Shown here piece after piece: positions 11,093-21,025 of a stretch of DNA of 64,000 nucleotides. The notes beneath the pieces are model-generated. The model did no database searches. It saw only the letters and a list, made by a program, of their open reading frames with translations, and had not been told where the DNA came from. Location of the stretch: assembly GCF_002208095.1 (NCBI RefSeq), contig NZ_CP017990.1, positions 3,658,001 to 3,722,000 of the forward strand, given 5' to 3'. The DNA is from Enterobacter cloacae complex sp. ECNIH7 (GTDB lineage Bacteria > Pseudomonadota > Gammaproteobacteria > Enterobacterales > Enterobacteriaceae). Both the position numbers and the translations under genes were made by a program. Position 1 is the first letter of the stretch, and each line of letters starts with the position of its first letter.

Positions 11093-11122
11093 AAACGGCT
11101 CCTGAGTGAACAGGAGCCGTTT
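11093..11122 (-). terminator. Hairpin between bamB and der, possible attenuator
   Basis: A perfect 12-base stem (AAACGGCTCCTG / CAGGAGCCGTTT) with a 6-base loop lies 23 bases past the bamB stop. The following T-run on the minus strand is short (TTTTGAC), so partial termination between bamB and der is more likely than full termination. Confidence 0.6.
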
Positions 11123-11145
11123 AGTATACTACAACCGCCGGGTAA

Positions 11146-12324
11146 TTAACGCGTGATCGCGTACAGCGTGCCGTCTTTTGCCTGAATCAGCAGTTTGCCG
11201 TCGGCCACAACCGGATCGGTCAGGAAACCAGAGCTGTCGACTTTTTGCTGTGCAACAAAGCGGCCGTTATCCGGATCGATCCAGTGCATATACCCTTCGC
11301 TGTCGCCAACCACCAGGCTACCGTTGTACAGTGCCGGAGCAGTCAGCAGACGGTGCAGCAGATCGCTTTGCGTCCACAGCGTCACGCCGCCTTCAGTGCT
11401 CAGAGCCAGCAGACGGTCGTTCTGATCGACCATATAGATGCGGTTGCCCTCAACGATGAAATCGTTCACAGAGCCCAGCTCACGTTTCCACATGATCTGG
11501 CCGCTGCGCAGATCCAGCGCGGTCAGGTTGCCGTTATAGGCCAGCGCGTAAACCACACCGTTAACGATGACTGGCGTTGTGTCTACGTCGCTCAGACGGT
11601 CAATTTCCGTTGAGCCAGTAGCCTGAGAGATACGCTGCTGCCAGATCATCTGGCCCTGCTGCATCAGCACTGCGCTCACGCGACCGTTGTCACCGCCCAC
11701 AATGGCAGCACCAAATGCGGTAGCCGGCGCGGATTCGCCGCGCAGAGAGAGCGCAGGCATATCCAGGTTAACGGTCCATTTCACCAGACCATCCGCTTCG
11801 TTCAGCGCCTGCAGCTGGCCGTTGCTGGTATGAATCAGCACCAGACCGTCGCTTACTACCGGACGAGACAGGGATTCACCCGCTACGGTTGTTTGCCAGG
11901 CAATGGAGCCGTCGCTGCTGTTCAGCGCATAAACCTGCGCTTTTTCGCTGCCCACGTAGACATGACCACCGGCAACGGTCAGACCGCCAGACAGCAGTGC
12001 AGGTTTACGGGAGAACCAGCCGTCTTTTTCCGCCAGGTTAACGGACCATACTTCTTTCCCGTCATCGGCGTTCACCGCTTTCACGGTACCTTTGCGGTCA
12101 GCGGCATAGACAACGCTGTCTGCATACGCAGGATGAAGGTTGGAATAGAAATCACCAATCCCATTGCCCACGGAGACATCCCACGCGGTGGATGGAGTAA
12201 ACTGGTTTTCAACCGTCGGCAGTGGGGACATTTTCACAACGTCTTCTTCGCCACTGAACAGTGAACAACCACTCAATAACGTAACAGAAAGCAGTCCTGG
12301 CAGAAGTAATTTACGCAATTGCAT
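11146..12324 (-). CDS. bamB: Outer membrane assembly lipoprotein BamB
   Basis: BamB is the eight-bladed beta-propeller lipoprotein of the BAM complex that helps insert outer-membrane proteins. Its 392 residues equal the E. coli length. The signal peptide ends in the lipobox LLSGC with Cys20 as lipidation site. PQQ-like repeats recur through the chain (for example GKEVWS, GSIAWQT, GQIMWKREL). It follows yfgM by 10 bases in a yfgM-bamB-(der) run, as in E. coli. Confidence 0.97.
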   Translation of the reverse strand: MQLRKLLLPGLLSVTLLSGCSLFSGEEDVVKMSPLPTVENQFTPSTAWDVSVGNGIGDFYSNLHPAYADSVVYAADRKGTVKAVNADDGKEVWSVNLAEKDGWFSRKPALLSGGLTVAGGHVYVGSEKAQVYALNSSDGSIAWQTTVAGESLSRPVVSDGLVLIHTSNGQLQALNEADGLVKWTVNLDMPALSLRGESAPATAFGAAIVGGDNGRVSAVLMQQGQMIWQQRISQATGSTEIDRLSDVDTTPVIVNGVVYALAYNGNLTALDLRSGQIMWKRELGSVNDFIVEGNRIYMVDQNDRLLALSTEGGVTLWTQSDLLHRLLTAPALYNGSLVVGDSEGYMHWIDPDNGRFVAQQKVDSSGFLTDPVVADGKLLIQAKDGTLYAITR

Positions 12325-12334
12325 CGGGTCCCTC

Positions 12335-12955
12335 TCAGACGGACAAATTATTTATTTTCATCTGCATCATTTCGCTCAGCGCAGGTGAAGCATTGCTCTC
12401 TACGCCAGCTTGCCACGCTTTACGCGCGCCCGCTTTGTCACCTTTGCTCAGCAGTGCTTCACCGCGCAGATCGGCAACGATGGCAGCAAAACCTTCGCCT
12501 TTGATGGTATCGAGCGTTTTCAGCGCATCGTCAGCTTTTTTCTGCTGAACCTGAATACGTGCCAGGCGCAGATTGATCACCGCTTTCAGGTTCTCATCGC
12601 TGGCCGCAGCAAGGCTCTGCGAGAGCTGTGCAGCGGCTTTATCCAGTTCGTTCTTATCAACGTACTGCTGAGCCACTTCCAGCGCAGCCAGTGCACCGTA
12701 GGTGTTTTTGTTGTCAGCCGCAAATTTTTCTGCCGCAGCCAGCGTTTGCGGCTGATCGGCACGAATTGCGCTCACGGTATTTTCATAGGACAGCGACGCG
12801 CCACGCGCGGAATCTGCCTGATGATTGTTCCAGTAACGCCACCCCACCAGCGCACCGATACCTAAAATAACCCCAACAACCAGCGCTTTGCCGTTTTCAA
12901 CAAAGAAGCGCTTAATCGCGTCGACCTGATCGTGTTCGTTCTCGTAAATTTCCAC
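12335..12955 (-). CDS. yfgM: Periplasmic chaperone/ancillary SecYEG protein YfgM
   Basis: YfgM is an inner-membrane protein with a single N-terminal anchor (about residues 22-42, ALVVGVILGIGALVGW) and a periplasmic TPR domain; in E. coli it links SecYEG with the chaperone PpiD. The start is GTG at 12955 (VEIYENEHDQVDAIKRF), giving 206 residues as in E. coli. A strong GGAGAAGG site lies just upstream, and the longer frame adds 15 unrelated residues. It is 13 bases from hisS and 10 from bamB, so likely co-transcribed. Confidence 0.95.
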   Translation of the reverse strand: MEIYENEHDQVDAIKRFFVENGKALVVGVILGIGALVGWRYWNNHQADSARGASLSYENTVSAIRADQPQTLAAAEKFAADNKNTYGALAALEVAQQYVDKNELDKAAAQLSQSLAAASDENLKAVINLRLARIQVQQKKADDALKTLDTIKGEGFAAIVADLRGEALLSKGDKAGARKAWQAGVESNASPALSEMMQMKINNLSV

Positions 12956-12968
12956 GCAGTCCTTCTCC

Positions 12969-14243
12969 TTAGCCCAATAGAGTGCGCAAGTGCGCCGCAA
13001 CGCCGTCCTGCGTTACCGTTGTCTGCTCACCAGAGCGCAGGTCCTTCACCACCACTTCGCCGTTAGCCACTTCGGACTCGCCCAGCACCAGTGCAATACT
13101 TGCGCCCCACTTATCGGCACGAGCAAACTGTTTTTTGAAGTTGCCGCCGCCATGGTTGGTCATCAGCTTAACGTCCGGGAGCGCATCGCGCACGCGTTCG
13201 GCAAGCTGCATCGCCGCAGACTGCGTTTCCGCGCCTGAAGCCACCAGGTATATATCGACAACAGAATCTGCTTTAAATTCCGGATTAACTGCCTGAACCA
13301 GCAAAACAAGTCGCTCAAGGCCCATCGCGAAGCCAACAGCAGGGGCTGCGCGACCGCCAAGTTGCTCAACCAGACCGTCATAACGGCCGCCCGCACATAC
13401 GGTACCCTGAGAACCGAGGCTGGTGGTCACCCACTCAAACACGGTACGGTTGTAGTAGTCCAGACCGCGCACCAGGCGCTGATTCACGGTATAGGCGATG
13501 CCTGCCGCCTCAAGCAGTTTGCACAGGCCCGCGAAGTGTTCGCGAGATTCTTCATCCAGGTAGTCACCCAGAGCAGGCGCATCGTTCAGCAGTGCCTGAA
13601 CATCCGCGTTTTTGGAATCCAGTACGCGCAGCGGGTTGCTGTACATGCGACGTTTGCAGTCTTCGTCCAGCTTCTCTTTATGCTGTTCCAGGAACGCTAC
13701 CAGCGCATCGCGGTAGTTAGCGCGAGCTTCCAGAGAACCGATAGAGTTCAGCTCAAGGGAAACGTGATCGGCGATACCGAGGGCGCGCCACCAGCGGGCG
13801 GTCAACATAATCAGTTCGGCGTCAATGTCCGGACCCTGCAGGCCAAAGACTTCCACACCCAGCTGATTGAACTGACGATAACGACCTTTCTGAGGACGTT
13901 CGTGGCGGAACATCGGGCCGATATACCACAGGCGCTGCTCCTGATTGTACAGAAGACCATGTTCGATGCCGGCGCGTACGCAGCCCGCCGTACCTTCCGG
14001 ACGCAGGGTCAGGCTGTCGCCGTTGCGGTCCTCAAAGGTGTACATCTCTTTTTCAACCACGTCGGTGACTTCACCGATCGCGCGTTTGAATAACGGGGTC
14101 TGCTCTACAATCGGCAAACGGATTTCGCTGTAACCGTAGCTGCCGAGCACCTGCTTCAGTGTGCCTTCAATGCGCTGCCAGATGGCGGTTTCGCCAGGCA
14201 GATAATCGTTCATGCCGCGGATGGCTTGAATGTTTTTTGCCAC
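12969..14243 (-). CDS. hisS: Histidyl-tRNA synthetase
   Basis: HisS charges tRNA-His. The 424-residue length equals E. coli when translation starts at GTG 14243 ([15 protein letters not shown]), with AGAGAA upstream; the longer frame reads through the terminator upstream and is rejected. Class II motifs are clear: motif 2 [14 protein letters not shown], the histidine-binding [15 protein letters not shown], and motif 3 GFAMGLERL. The C-terminal anticodon-binding domain carries [14 protein letters not shown]. Confidence 0.98.
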   Translation of the reverse strand: MAKNIQAIRGMNDYLPGETAIWQRIEGTLKQVLGSYGYSEIRLPIVEQTPLFKRAIGEVTDVVEKEMYTFEDRNGDSLTLRPEGTAGCVRAGIEHGLLYNQEQRLWYIGPMFRHERPQKGRYRQFNQLGVEVFGLQGPDIDAELIMLTARWWRALGIADHVSLELNSIGSLEARANYRDALVAFLEQHKEKLDEDCKRRMYSNPLRVLDSKNADVQALLNDAPALGDYLDEESREHFAGLCKLLEAAGIAYTVNQRLVRGLDYYNRTVFEWVTTSLGSQGTVCAGGRYDGLVEQLGGRAAPAVGFAMGLERLVLLVQAVNPEFKADSVVDIYLVASGAETQSAAMQLAERVRDALPDVKLMTNHGGGNFKKQFARADKWGASIALVLGESEVANGEVVVKDLRSGEQTTVTQDGVAAHLRTLLG

Positions 14244-14264
14244 GTTTATTCTCTTTCTATATAC

Positions 14265-14287
14265 AAAAAAAACCCAAAGAATGGGTT
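14265..14287 (-). terminator. Rho-independent terminator downstream of ispG
   Basis: On the minus strand AACCCA / TGGGTT with a 5-base loop is followed by a run of eight T, just ahead of hisS. It suggests hisS-yfgM-bamB has its own promoter between this hairpin and 14243, which is tight, or partial read-through from ispG. Confidence 0.75.
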
Positions 14288-14296
14288 CAATCATAC

Positions 14297-14319
14297 ATGG
14301 GAAGCGGCACGCTTCCCAT
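14297..14319 (-). repeat. Perfect 10-base inverted repeat after ispG
   Basis: ATGGGAAGCG / CGCTTCCCAT with a 3-base loop lies 4 bases past the ispG stop. It has no T-run of its own but precedes the terminator at 14265-14287, so it may protect the ispG 3' end. Confidence 0.6.
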
Positions 14320-14323
14320 CACG

Positions 14324-15442
14324 TTATTTTTCAACCTGCTGAACGCTGATACGCTGTGTTTCGTCCATCATGGCGGCTTTGGCGCGGATGCGGGCTTCAA
14401 GCTGGTCGATCATGTCGCTATTATCCAGACGATCTTTACGAATGCCATCTTCATAGAGACCACTTTTCTTGTTACCGCCGGTCACGCCCAGAGTTGACAC
14501 CAGCGCTTCACCCGGACCGTTTACCACACAGCCGATGATGGAGACGTCCATCGGGGTGATAATGTCTTCCAGACGCTGCTCCAGGGCATTCACCGTCCCG
14601 ATCACATCAAACTCCTGACGTGAGCAGGTTGGGCAGGCAATGAAGTTGATCCCACGCGCGCGAATGCGCAGTGACTTCAGGATATCGAAACCGACTTTGA
14701 TCTCTTCGACCGGATCGGCCGCCAGCGAGACGCGCAGGGTGTCACCGATCCCTTCGGAGAGCAGCAGCCCCAGACCGATCGCAGATTTTACAGAGCCGCT
14801 GCGCAGGCCGCCCGCTTCGGTGATCCCGAGGTGCAGAGGCTGGTCGATCTGTTTTGCCAGCAGACGATAAGACTCTACCGCCAGGAACACGTCCGACGCT
14901 TTTACGCTGACTTTGAACTGATCGAAGTTAAGACGATCGAGATGATCGACATGACGCATCGCGGATTCGAGCAGCGCCTGTGGCGTCGGCTCGCCGTATT
15001 TTTCCTGCAGGTCTTTTTCCAGGGAACCGGCGTTAACGCCGATACGGATAGGAATATTTTTATCGCGGGCGCAGTCCACGACCATGCGGATACGCTCTTC
15101 GTTACCGATGTTGCCCGGGTTAATGCGCAGGCAATCGACGCCGTATTCGGCCACTTTCAGCGCGATGCGGTAGTCGAAGTGAATATCAGCCACCAGCGGA
15201 ACGCTGACCTGCTGTTTGATCAGTTTGAACGCCTCAGCTGCATCCATGGTCGGGACGGAGACGCGAACAATGTCTGCGCCTACACGCTCTAATGCTTTGA
15301 TTTGATTAACCGTCGCTTCCACATCGGTGGTGCGCGTGTTGGTCATCGACTGAACGGCGATAGGTGCCCCATCGCCGATTGGCACATTCCCAACGTAAAT
15401 CCGTTTCGATTTTCTACGTTGAATCGGAGCCTGGTTATGCAT
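14324..15442 (-). CDS. ispG: 4-hydroxy-3-methylbut-2-enyl diphosphate synthase
   Basis: IspG (GcpE) performs the reductive ring opening of MEcPP in the MEP isoprenoid pathway, using a [4Fe-4S] cluster. Its 372 residues equal E. coli. The N-terminal TIM barrel and the C-terminal cluster domain are intact, with cysteines in CPTCSR and in [10 protein letters not shown] as ligands. It lies 26 bases behind rodZ in the same direction, as in E. coli. Confidence 0.98.
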   Translation of the reverse strand: MHNQAPIQRRKSKRIYVGNVPIGDGAPIAVQSMTNTRTTDVEATVNQIKALERVGADIVRVSVPTMDAAEAFKLIKQQVSVPLVADIHFDYRIALKVAEYGVDCLRINPGNIGNEERIRMVVDCARDKNIPIRIGVNAGSLEKDLQEKYGEPTPQALLESAMRHVDHLDRLNFDQFKVSVKASDVFLAVESYRLLAKQIDQPLHLGITEAGGLRSGSVKSAIGLGLLLSEGIGDTLRVSLAADPVEEIKVGFDILKSLRIRARGINFIACPTCSRQEFDVIGTVNALEQRLEDIITPMDVSIIGCVVNGPGEALVSTLGVTGGNKKSGLYEDGIRKDRLDNSDMIDQLEARIRAKAAMMDETQRISVQQVEK

Positions 15443-15468
15443 GAAAAATCTCCCGCGTTGCCCGTCTG

Positions 15469-16482
15469 TTACTGTGCTGCTGATTGTTCGGCATTAACGG
15501 TAAGACGTGCAACCTGGTTAGTTCTGATAAAGCGGCTCAGGTCGACAGGTTTTCCTTGATACTGGATCTGTACCGCTGCCGGAGCGCCGATTTTAAGTTT
15601 ATAGGGAGCCTGGCCGGTTAGGTTTAACGTGCCATCTTTACGCTGCAGGCCGCTGAACAGTTTTTTACCTGTCGCATCAGTCACTTCCAGCCAGCAGTCA
15701 GCGCTGAAGTTCATTACCAGCGCATTAGGATCGGCTGCTGTGGCCGTACCCGCCGGGCTGGTTGGCAGAGACGCAGCGGTATTGTCCGCAGGCTGAGTGG
15801 CCGCAGGCGCGTTTGCCGCAGTGTCAACATTTGCCTGAGAAGGGGAAACCACTGCGTTTTGATCCTGAGCCTGCGGCGCAGCGGTGTTAGCCGTTGCTGC
15901 CGGAGCCTGTACAGCATCGGTCGCCGACGCGTCTGGCGCTGCGGTCTGTGGCTCGCTTGAGGAAGCTGCGCCGTCGGTATTCAGCGGCACGTTCTGGGCA
16001 TTCTCACTTCCGGCCTGGTTGAGTTCGGCGGAAGATTGATCGGCCATGGTGGTGATCTCTTCCTGCTGGGCCTTGTGGTTTTGCCACCACCATGCGCCGG
16101 TCAGACCGATCACCACAAACAGCACCAGCCAGGTAAAGCTCATCAGCCAGCCATCGCGTTTTTTACGACGTTTCCCCAGGGAGAAAGTCTGCATCGGCGC
16201 AACTTTTGCTGCACGGACCGGTGCCTGCTTCTCCATCATTGGCAGTAATTCGTTTTCGGGGATATGCACCAGTTTTGCGTAAGAGCGGATATAACCGCGC
16301 AAGAACGTTGAAGCCAGATCGGCAGGTGCCTTATCTTCTTCAATATCGCGAACCGTGGAAACCTTCAGGCACAAGCGTTCCGCAACGGCTTGCTGGCTGA
16401 GTCCGAGTTGTTCACGGGCGTTGCGAAGACGAACGCCAGTGGAGAGTGCTTCATGTTGGTCGTGAGTGGCTTCAGTATTCAT
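15469..16482 (-). CDS. rodZ: Cytoskeletal protein RodZ
   Basis: RodZ links MreB filaments to the elongasome and sets rod shape. The 337 residues equal E. coli. It has a cytoplasmic helix-turn-helix (about 19-75, [15 protein letters not shown]), a basic juxtamembrane stretch GKRRKKR, one membrane segment at about 111-133, a long Ala/Pro/Thr/Gln-rich periplasmic linker (about 150-245), and a C-terminal beta domain. The linker is the least conserved part. First gene of the rodZ-ispG pair. Confidence 0.96.
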   Translation of the reverse strand: MNTEATHDQHEALSTGVRLRNAREQLGLSQQAVAERLCLKVSTVRDIEEDKAPADLASTFLRGYIRSYAKLVHIPENELLPMMEKQAPVRAAKVAPMQTFSLGKRRKKRDGWLMSFTWLVLFVVIGLTGAWWWQNHKAQQEEITTMADQSSAELNQAGSENAQNVPLNTDGAASSSEPQTAAPDASATDAVQAPAATANTAAPQAQDQNAVVSPSQANVDTAANAPAATQPADNTAASLPTSPAGTATAADPNALVMNFSADCWLEVTDATGKKLFSGLQRKDGTLNLTGQAPYKLKIGAPAAVQIQYQGKPVDLSRFIRTNQVARLTVNAEQSAAQ

Positions 16483-16775
16483 TCGCTACAACTACTGGTA
16501 CGTGAAAAATAAGGGTTCAGGTGCCGGTGAGTCACAATGCCACCCGCACCGCGAAACTTCTGGTCAGTTAACCTTGAACAGAGAGTATAAGACTGTCAGC
16601 CCGGAGATGACAGTACAGCCCTGCCCGTACGGCTAAACTGTTGTTACGTCGTTACATACTGCCCGAAAGTCGGATGAAACGCACCGTAATTATTGTTCAG
16701 TCATCACGAATCTGACTGATTATTCAGTAAGAGTATGCTTCACGGCGCAGATAATGCGCCGTGAGTGCATAATAA
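16483..16775. other. rlmN-rodZ intergenic region with a hairpin
   Basis: This 293-base gap should hold the rodZ promoter. A perfect 9-base inverted repeat (CACGGCGCA / TGCGCCGTG, loop 5) at 16741-16763 sits 12 bases past the rlmN stop, but no T-run follows on either strand, so I call it an mRNA-end hairpin rather than a terminator. Nothing else stands out. Confidence 0.5.
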
Positions 16776-17942
16776 TCAAACAGCTTTAACCGCGATCGTC
16801 TCGCCCTGCATGCGTTTACGCAGGGTACGTTTGGTACGGTCAATAACGTCACCAGCCAGCTGTCCGCATGCTGCATCAATGTCATCACCACGGGTTTTAC
16901 GCACGATGGTGGTGAAACCATACTCCATCAGCACCTTGGAGAAGCGGTCGATACGGCTGTTCGAGCTACGGCCATATGGCGCGCCCGGGAACGGGTTCCA
17001 TGGGATCAGGTTGATTTTACATGGCGTATCTTTCAGCAGTTCAGCCAGCTGATGTGCATGTTCGGTACCGTCGTTGACGTGGTCAAGCATCACGTACTCG
17101 ATGGTGACGCGGCCCTGGTTGGCGTTGGATTTCTCCAGATAGCGACGCACCGCAGCGAGGAAGGTTTCGATATTGTACTTTTTGTTGATCGGCACAATTT
17201 CGTCACGAATTTCGTCGTTTGGTGCATGCAGGGAGATCGCCAGCGCAACGTCAATCATATCGCCCAGCTTGTCCAGCGCAGGCACAACGCCAGAGGTAGA
17301 CAGCGTGACGCGACGCTTGGACAGACCAAAACCGAAGTCATCCAGCATGATTTCCATCGCCGGAACGACGTTGGTCAGGTTCAGCAGCGGCTCCCCCATC
17401 CCCATCATCACCACGTTGGTGATAGGACGCGTACCGGTTACTTTTGCCGCACCGACGATTTTCGCGGCACGCCAGACCTGGCCGATAATTTCTGACACCC
17501 GCAGGTTACGGTTAAAGCCTTGCTGCGCGGTAGAGCAGAATTTGCACTCCAGCGCACAGCCTACCTGAGAGGAGACACACAGCGTGGCGCGGTCTTCTTC
17601 CGGGATGTAGACGGTCTCAACGCGCTGATCGCCTACCGCAATCGCCCATTTGATGGTGCCATCCGCTGAGCGCTGTTCTTCTACCACTTCCGGTGCGCGG
17701 ATTTCAGCCACTTCCTTAAGCTTGTTGCGCAGGACCTTGTTGATGTCAGTCATGTCATCAAAATTGTCGCTGCAGTAATGATACATCCACTTCATGACCT
17801 GATCGGCACGAAACGGCTTTTCGCCCATCTCTTTAAAGAACTCGCGCATCTGCTGACGGTTCAGATCCAGCAGGTTGATTTTTCCATTTTTATTGGGAAC
17901 CGCAGGAATGGCGACTTCGGAGGTATTCACTAATTCAGACAT
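16776..17942 (-). CDS. rlmN: Dual-specificity 23S rRNA/tRNA adenine-C2 methyltransferase
   Basis: RlmN is a radical-SAM enzyme that makes m2A2503 in 23S rRNA and m2A37 in some tRNAs. The 388 residues are close to E. coli (384), with extra length in the variable first 20 residues. The cluster motif CX3CX2C is at Cys129, Cys133 and Cys136 (CALECKFC). The C-terminal AACGQLAGD supplies the cysteine that forms the methyl-transfer intermediate, and the partner cysteine is in the [13 protein letters not shown] region or nearby. Ordinary orthologue. Confidence 0.97.
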   Translation of the reverse strand: MSELVNTSEVAIPAVPNKNGKINLLDLNRQQMREFFKEMGEKPFRADQVMKWMYHYCSDNFDDMTDINKVLRNKLKEVAEIRAPEVVEEQRSADGTIKWAIAVGDQRVETVYIPEEDRATLCVSSQVGCALECKFCSTAQQGFNRNLRVSEIIGQVWRAAKIVGAAKVTGTRPITNVVMMGMGEPLLNLTNVVPAMEIMLDDFGFGLSKRRVTLSTSGVVPALDKLGDMIDVALAISLHAPNDEIRDEIVPINKKYNIETFLAAVRRYLEKSNANQGRVTIEYVMLDHVNDGTEHAHQLAELLKDTPCKINLIPWNPFPGAPYGRSSNSRIDRFSKVLMEYGFTTIVRKTRGDDIDAACGQLAGDVIDRTKRTLRKRMQGETIAVKAV

Positions 17943-17995
17943 AATATTTTCCGGCCTCGTTGTTACACGTTATGGCCCATGGAGGGTTGAATAGA

Positions 17996-18031
17996 AACGC
18001 CCCGGAAAGCAGTCTGCTCATCCGGGGCGTT
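17996..18031 (-). terminator. Probable terminator downstream of ndk
   Basis: An 11-base perfect stem (AACGCCCCGGA / TCCGGGGCGTT) with a 14-base loop lies between ndk and rlmN. The T content after it on the minus strand is modest (TCTATTC), so efficiency is uncertain. Confidence 0.6.
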
Positions 18032-18111
18032 GCATTGTACAAAGTCTGGCGCAGGGATGCCACGTCTGGACGCGGCATTTACGAAAATAATGTGTAAACG
18101 AAACCGTTAAA

Positions 18112-18543
18112 TTAACGGGTGCGTGGACACACTTCGCCTTCAGCGAAGAAGAAAGCGATTTCGCGTGCAGCAGATTCAACAGAGTCAGAACCGTGGGTAC
18201 CGTTCTCGGTGAAGCTGTCTGCATAGTCAGCGCGCAGAGTACCCGCCAGCGCGTTGTCCGGGTTGGTTGCGCCCAGCAGGTCACGGTGACGCTGTACTGC
18301 GTTTTCGCCTTCCAGCACGGATACCACAATTGGACCGGAGGTCATGAACTCAACCAGGCCGTCAAAGAATGGGCGACCTTCGTGCTCAGCGTAGAAACCG
18401 CGAGCCTGCTCAACGGTCAGGTGCAGCATTTTGGTGCCAACAATTTTGAAACCTGCAGATTCAAAGCGAGCGAAGATGCTGCCAATAACGTTTTTTGCCA
18501 CCGCGTTTGGTTTGATGATGGAAAAAGTACGTTCAATAGCCAT
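18112..18543 (-). CDS. ndk: Nucleoside diphosphate kinase
   Basis: Ndk equalises nucleoside triphosphate pools by a phospho-histidine ping-pong mechanism. The start ATG at 18543 ([15 protein letters not shown]) gives 143 residues, the E. coli length; the 26 upstream residues of the longer frame are rejected. The active histidine lies in ENGTHGSDS, and the binding loop in [10 protein letters not shown]. It is a single gene between pbpC and rlmN. Confidence 0.98.
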   Translation of the reverse strand: MAIERTFSIIKPNAVAKNVIGSIFARFESAGFKIVGTKMLHLTVEQARGFYAEHEGRPFFDGLVEFMTSGPIVVSVLEGENAVQRHRDLLGATNPDNALAGTLRADYADSFTENGTHGSDSVESAAREIAFFFAEGEVCPRTR

Positions 18544-18699
18544 GATAACCTCTGTCAATGTTCTGTTGTTTTTCATACCTGAGTATGGTGTGGCGCGGAT
18601 TATAATGAGCAATAGCGCCATTGCCTATGGATTCAGGTAACATTTTTTTAAAATAAGACGAGTTTTAGCAACAGCTCACATCTGAAAGCTGTTTTCAGA

Positions 18700-21018
18700 T
18701 TACTGCAGCGAAAAATTCACCGTCGCGACCTGCCCGGTCTCATCCATAACGAATAACTGATAATCGCCAGATTTATCAAGCTGTAATGTGTAAACTCTTC
18801 CCTTCACATTCAGCGGTTCACCGTTCAAAAACCACCAGCGCTCACCGCTATTGCCGGTCGCCTGAAGCGGCAGCGAAACGCGGGATTCCCCCGGCAGACG
18901 TTTGATGACGGCCCCTTCACGCACGCCTGTCAGGATGAGTGGCGCAGGTGCGTCCTGCGACAGCGGAGGACAGGTGGTTGATGAAGGAGGGACCCGTACC
19001 GCGCGACGCTCGGTCGCCGGCAGCCACGGCTCCAGCGGCAGCGGCCAGACATCCAGGACTTTTTCAGTTGCATCAGGGCAATCTGCCGCCACGCGTTTAC
19101 CCGTTGTATCCAGCCAGACCGGGAAACGAATGCCGCGTATCCCTTCCTGTTCGGGCAATAGCAGCGTGGGCGGTTCACTCCCTTCCAGCAACCAGGTCGA
19201 CAGGCGACGCCGACAGTTTTCACTCCCTTCCGGCAGCGACTGGCCGCCCGGCCAGCAGATCACGCCCCGCCCGACGCTCTCCGGACGCGGGTCGCGCGGC
19301 AGGCGGGCCTCGTCTACCGATGAGCGTGACTGAAGCAGGTTATTCACCTGGTTTAATAGCGGAACCGCGCTGGCGAAACCAAACTGCCCCGCTACGGGCG
19401 TGCCGTCCGGTCGTCCTGTCCAGATGCCTATTACGTAGCGGGCATTAAGACCAATCGCCCAGGCATCACGGTAGCCGTAGCTGGTGCCGGTTTTCCACGC
19501 CAGCGGCGCGATTTGCGGTAGCGCATTATCCGGCAGCGGCTGCGCCTCGTTCGCCAGAATACGGCGAATAATCCACGCCGAGCCTTGCGACAGCAGCGGA
19601 CGGTCAATGAGCGGATCGCCCGGCTGTAATCGCAGCCTTCCCGCCTTACCGTGTCGGGCAAAGGCGCTGTAGGCCGCTGTGATATCCGCCAGCCGGGCGC
19701 CTGCCCCGCCGAGGATCAGGGACAGATTCGGCTGCGCCCCCGCGGGCAGGATCAGCGGCAATCCCGCGTTGTTCAGCATCCCGGCAAAACGTTTTGGCCC
19801 GTAGGCTTCCAGTACCTGTACCGCGGGCAGGTTGAGGGAGCGCACCAGCGCTTCACTCATGCTGACCGGTCCGTGGAACCCACTGTCAAAATTCCCGGGG
19901 CGATAATCACCGGTTTTTCTGGGAACGTCCTGGAGCAGCGAGGCGGGATGGATCAGGCCATCGTCCAGCGCCATACCGTAAATAAAGGGCTTTAACACCG
20001 ATCCCGGGGATCGGATCGCATTGACCATATCCACGTGGCTGAAACGCGTGTCATCGTTAATATCCACCGAGCCGACCCAGCCGCGCACTTTCATATCCGT
20101 ATGATCCACGACGATCATCGCCAGCGAGCTGCGTGCCGGCAGGCGAGATTTCCAGTTCATCGCCAGCTCTTCCAGCTGCCGCTGTAGCCCGGCATCCAGC
20201 GTGGTGACAATTTTAGTGTCGCGGCTTTTGCCTAGCATCATGCGCGCAAAGAGCGGTGCCAGCTGCGGCATCTGCCGGGGCGCCAGCCATACCGATTCCT
20301 CCCGTGATTCTTTGACCTGCTTCGCAGACCAGACGCCCTGCGTGACCATGCGGTCGAGCACTTTGTTGCGCGCCGCTTCTGCCCGTTCAGGCCATCGGTC
20401 CGGACGCAAGCGGCTGGGTGCCTGCGGCAGTACCGCCAGCAGCGCCGCTTCGGAATAGCTGAGCTGCGACGGCGGTTTGCCGAGATAGGTCCAGCTTGCC
20501 GCTCCGACGCCCTGCAGCGTGCCGCCAAACGGAGCGCGGTTGAGATAGAGCGTGAGAATGTCTCGCTTGGAAAGATGCCACTCCAGCTGCATCGCCCGCC
20601 AGAGCTGACGAACTTTGCCGCCAAAGGTGCGCGGATGTGGGTCCAGCAGGCGTGCCACCTGCATTGTGAGCGTGCTTCCGCCAGAGACAACTTTGCCAGA
20701 ACTGAGATCCTGCCAGGCAGCGCGCAGGACAGAAAGCGGGTTTACGCCAGGGTGATCCCAGAACCAGCGATCTTCATACTGGATCAGCGCCTCAAGGTAG
20801 CGGGGAGAGACCTCTTCAATGGTAACCGGGTAGCGCCAGATACCGTCGCTATCGGCAAAACGCCAGAGCGGCGTGCCCTTCTCATCCACCACCACCCGGG
20901 CGGGGTTAACCTCTTTCAGAGGCAACGGCCACAGGCGGTCGGCGGCGACAATCAGCCCCCATAAAACGAGAAGCGCTCCCGCCAGCCATAGCCAGCGGGA
21001 GCGTGTCAGACGTGCCAT
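18700..21018 (-). CDS. pbpC: Penicillin-binding protein 1C
   Basis: PbpC is a bifunctional class A PBP of the inner membrane. Order of parts: N-terminal anchor (about 8-28), family 51 glycosyltransferase (about 50-225; catalytic Glu in YEDRWFWDHPGV, SGGSTLTMQVARL), transpeptidase (about 300-560; active Ser in SPGSVLKPF, and KTGTSYG), and the C-terminal BiPBP_C domain that marks PBP1C. I chose ATG 21018 (MARLTRSRW, 772 residues) because it aligns with E. coli (770); ATG 21024 is also possible. It begins 7 bases past the yfhM stop, so the two are co-transcribed. Confidence 0.95.
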   Translation of the reverse strand: MARLTRSRWLWLAGALLVLWGLIVAADRLWPLPLKEVNPARVVVDEKGTPLWRFADSDGIWRYPVTIEEVSPRYLEALIQYEDRWFWDHPGVNPLSVLRAAWQDLSSGKVVSGGSTLTMQVARLLDPHPRTFGGKVRQLWRAMQLEWHLSKRDILTLYLNRAPFGGTLQGVGAASWTYLGKPPSQLSYSEAALLAVLPQAPSRLRPDRWPERAEAARNKVLDRMVTQGVWSAKQVKESREESVWLAPRQMPQLAPLFARMMLGKSRDTKIVTTLDAGLQRQLEELAMNWKSRLPARSSLAMIVVDHTDMKVRGWVGSVDINDDTRFSHVDMVNAIRSPGSVLKPFIYGMALDDGLIHPASLLQDVPRKTGDYRPGNFDSGFHGPVSMSEALVRSLNLPAVQVLEAYGPKRFAGMLNNAGLPLILPAGAQPNLSLILGGAGARLADITAAYSAFARHGKAGRLRLQPGDPLIDRPLLSQGSAWIIRRILANEAQPLPDNALPQIAPLAWKTGTSYGYRDAWAIGLNARYVIGIWTGRPDGTPVAGQFGFASAVPLLNQVNNLLQSRSSVDEARLPRDPRPESVGRGVICWPGGQSLPEGSENCRRRLSTWLLEGSEPPTLLLPEQEGIRGIRFPVWLDTTGKRVAADCPDATEKVLDVWPLPLEPWLPATERRAVRVPPSSTTCPPLSQDAPAPLILTGVREGAVIKRLPGESRVSLPLQATGNSGERWWFLNGEPLNVKGRVYTLQLDKSGDYQLFVMDETGQVATVNFSLQ

Positions 21019-21025
21019 TCGCATA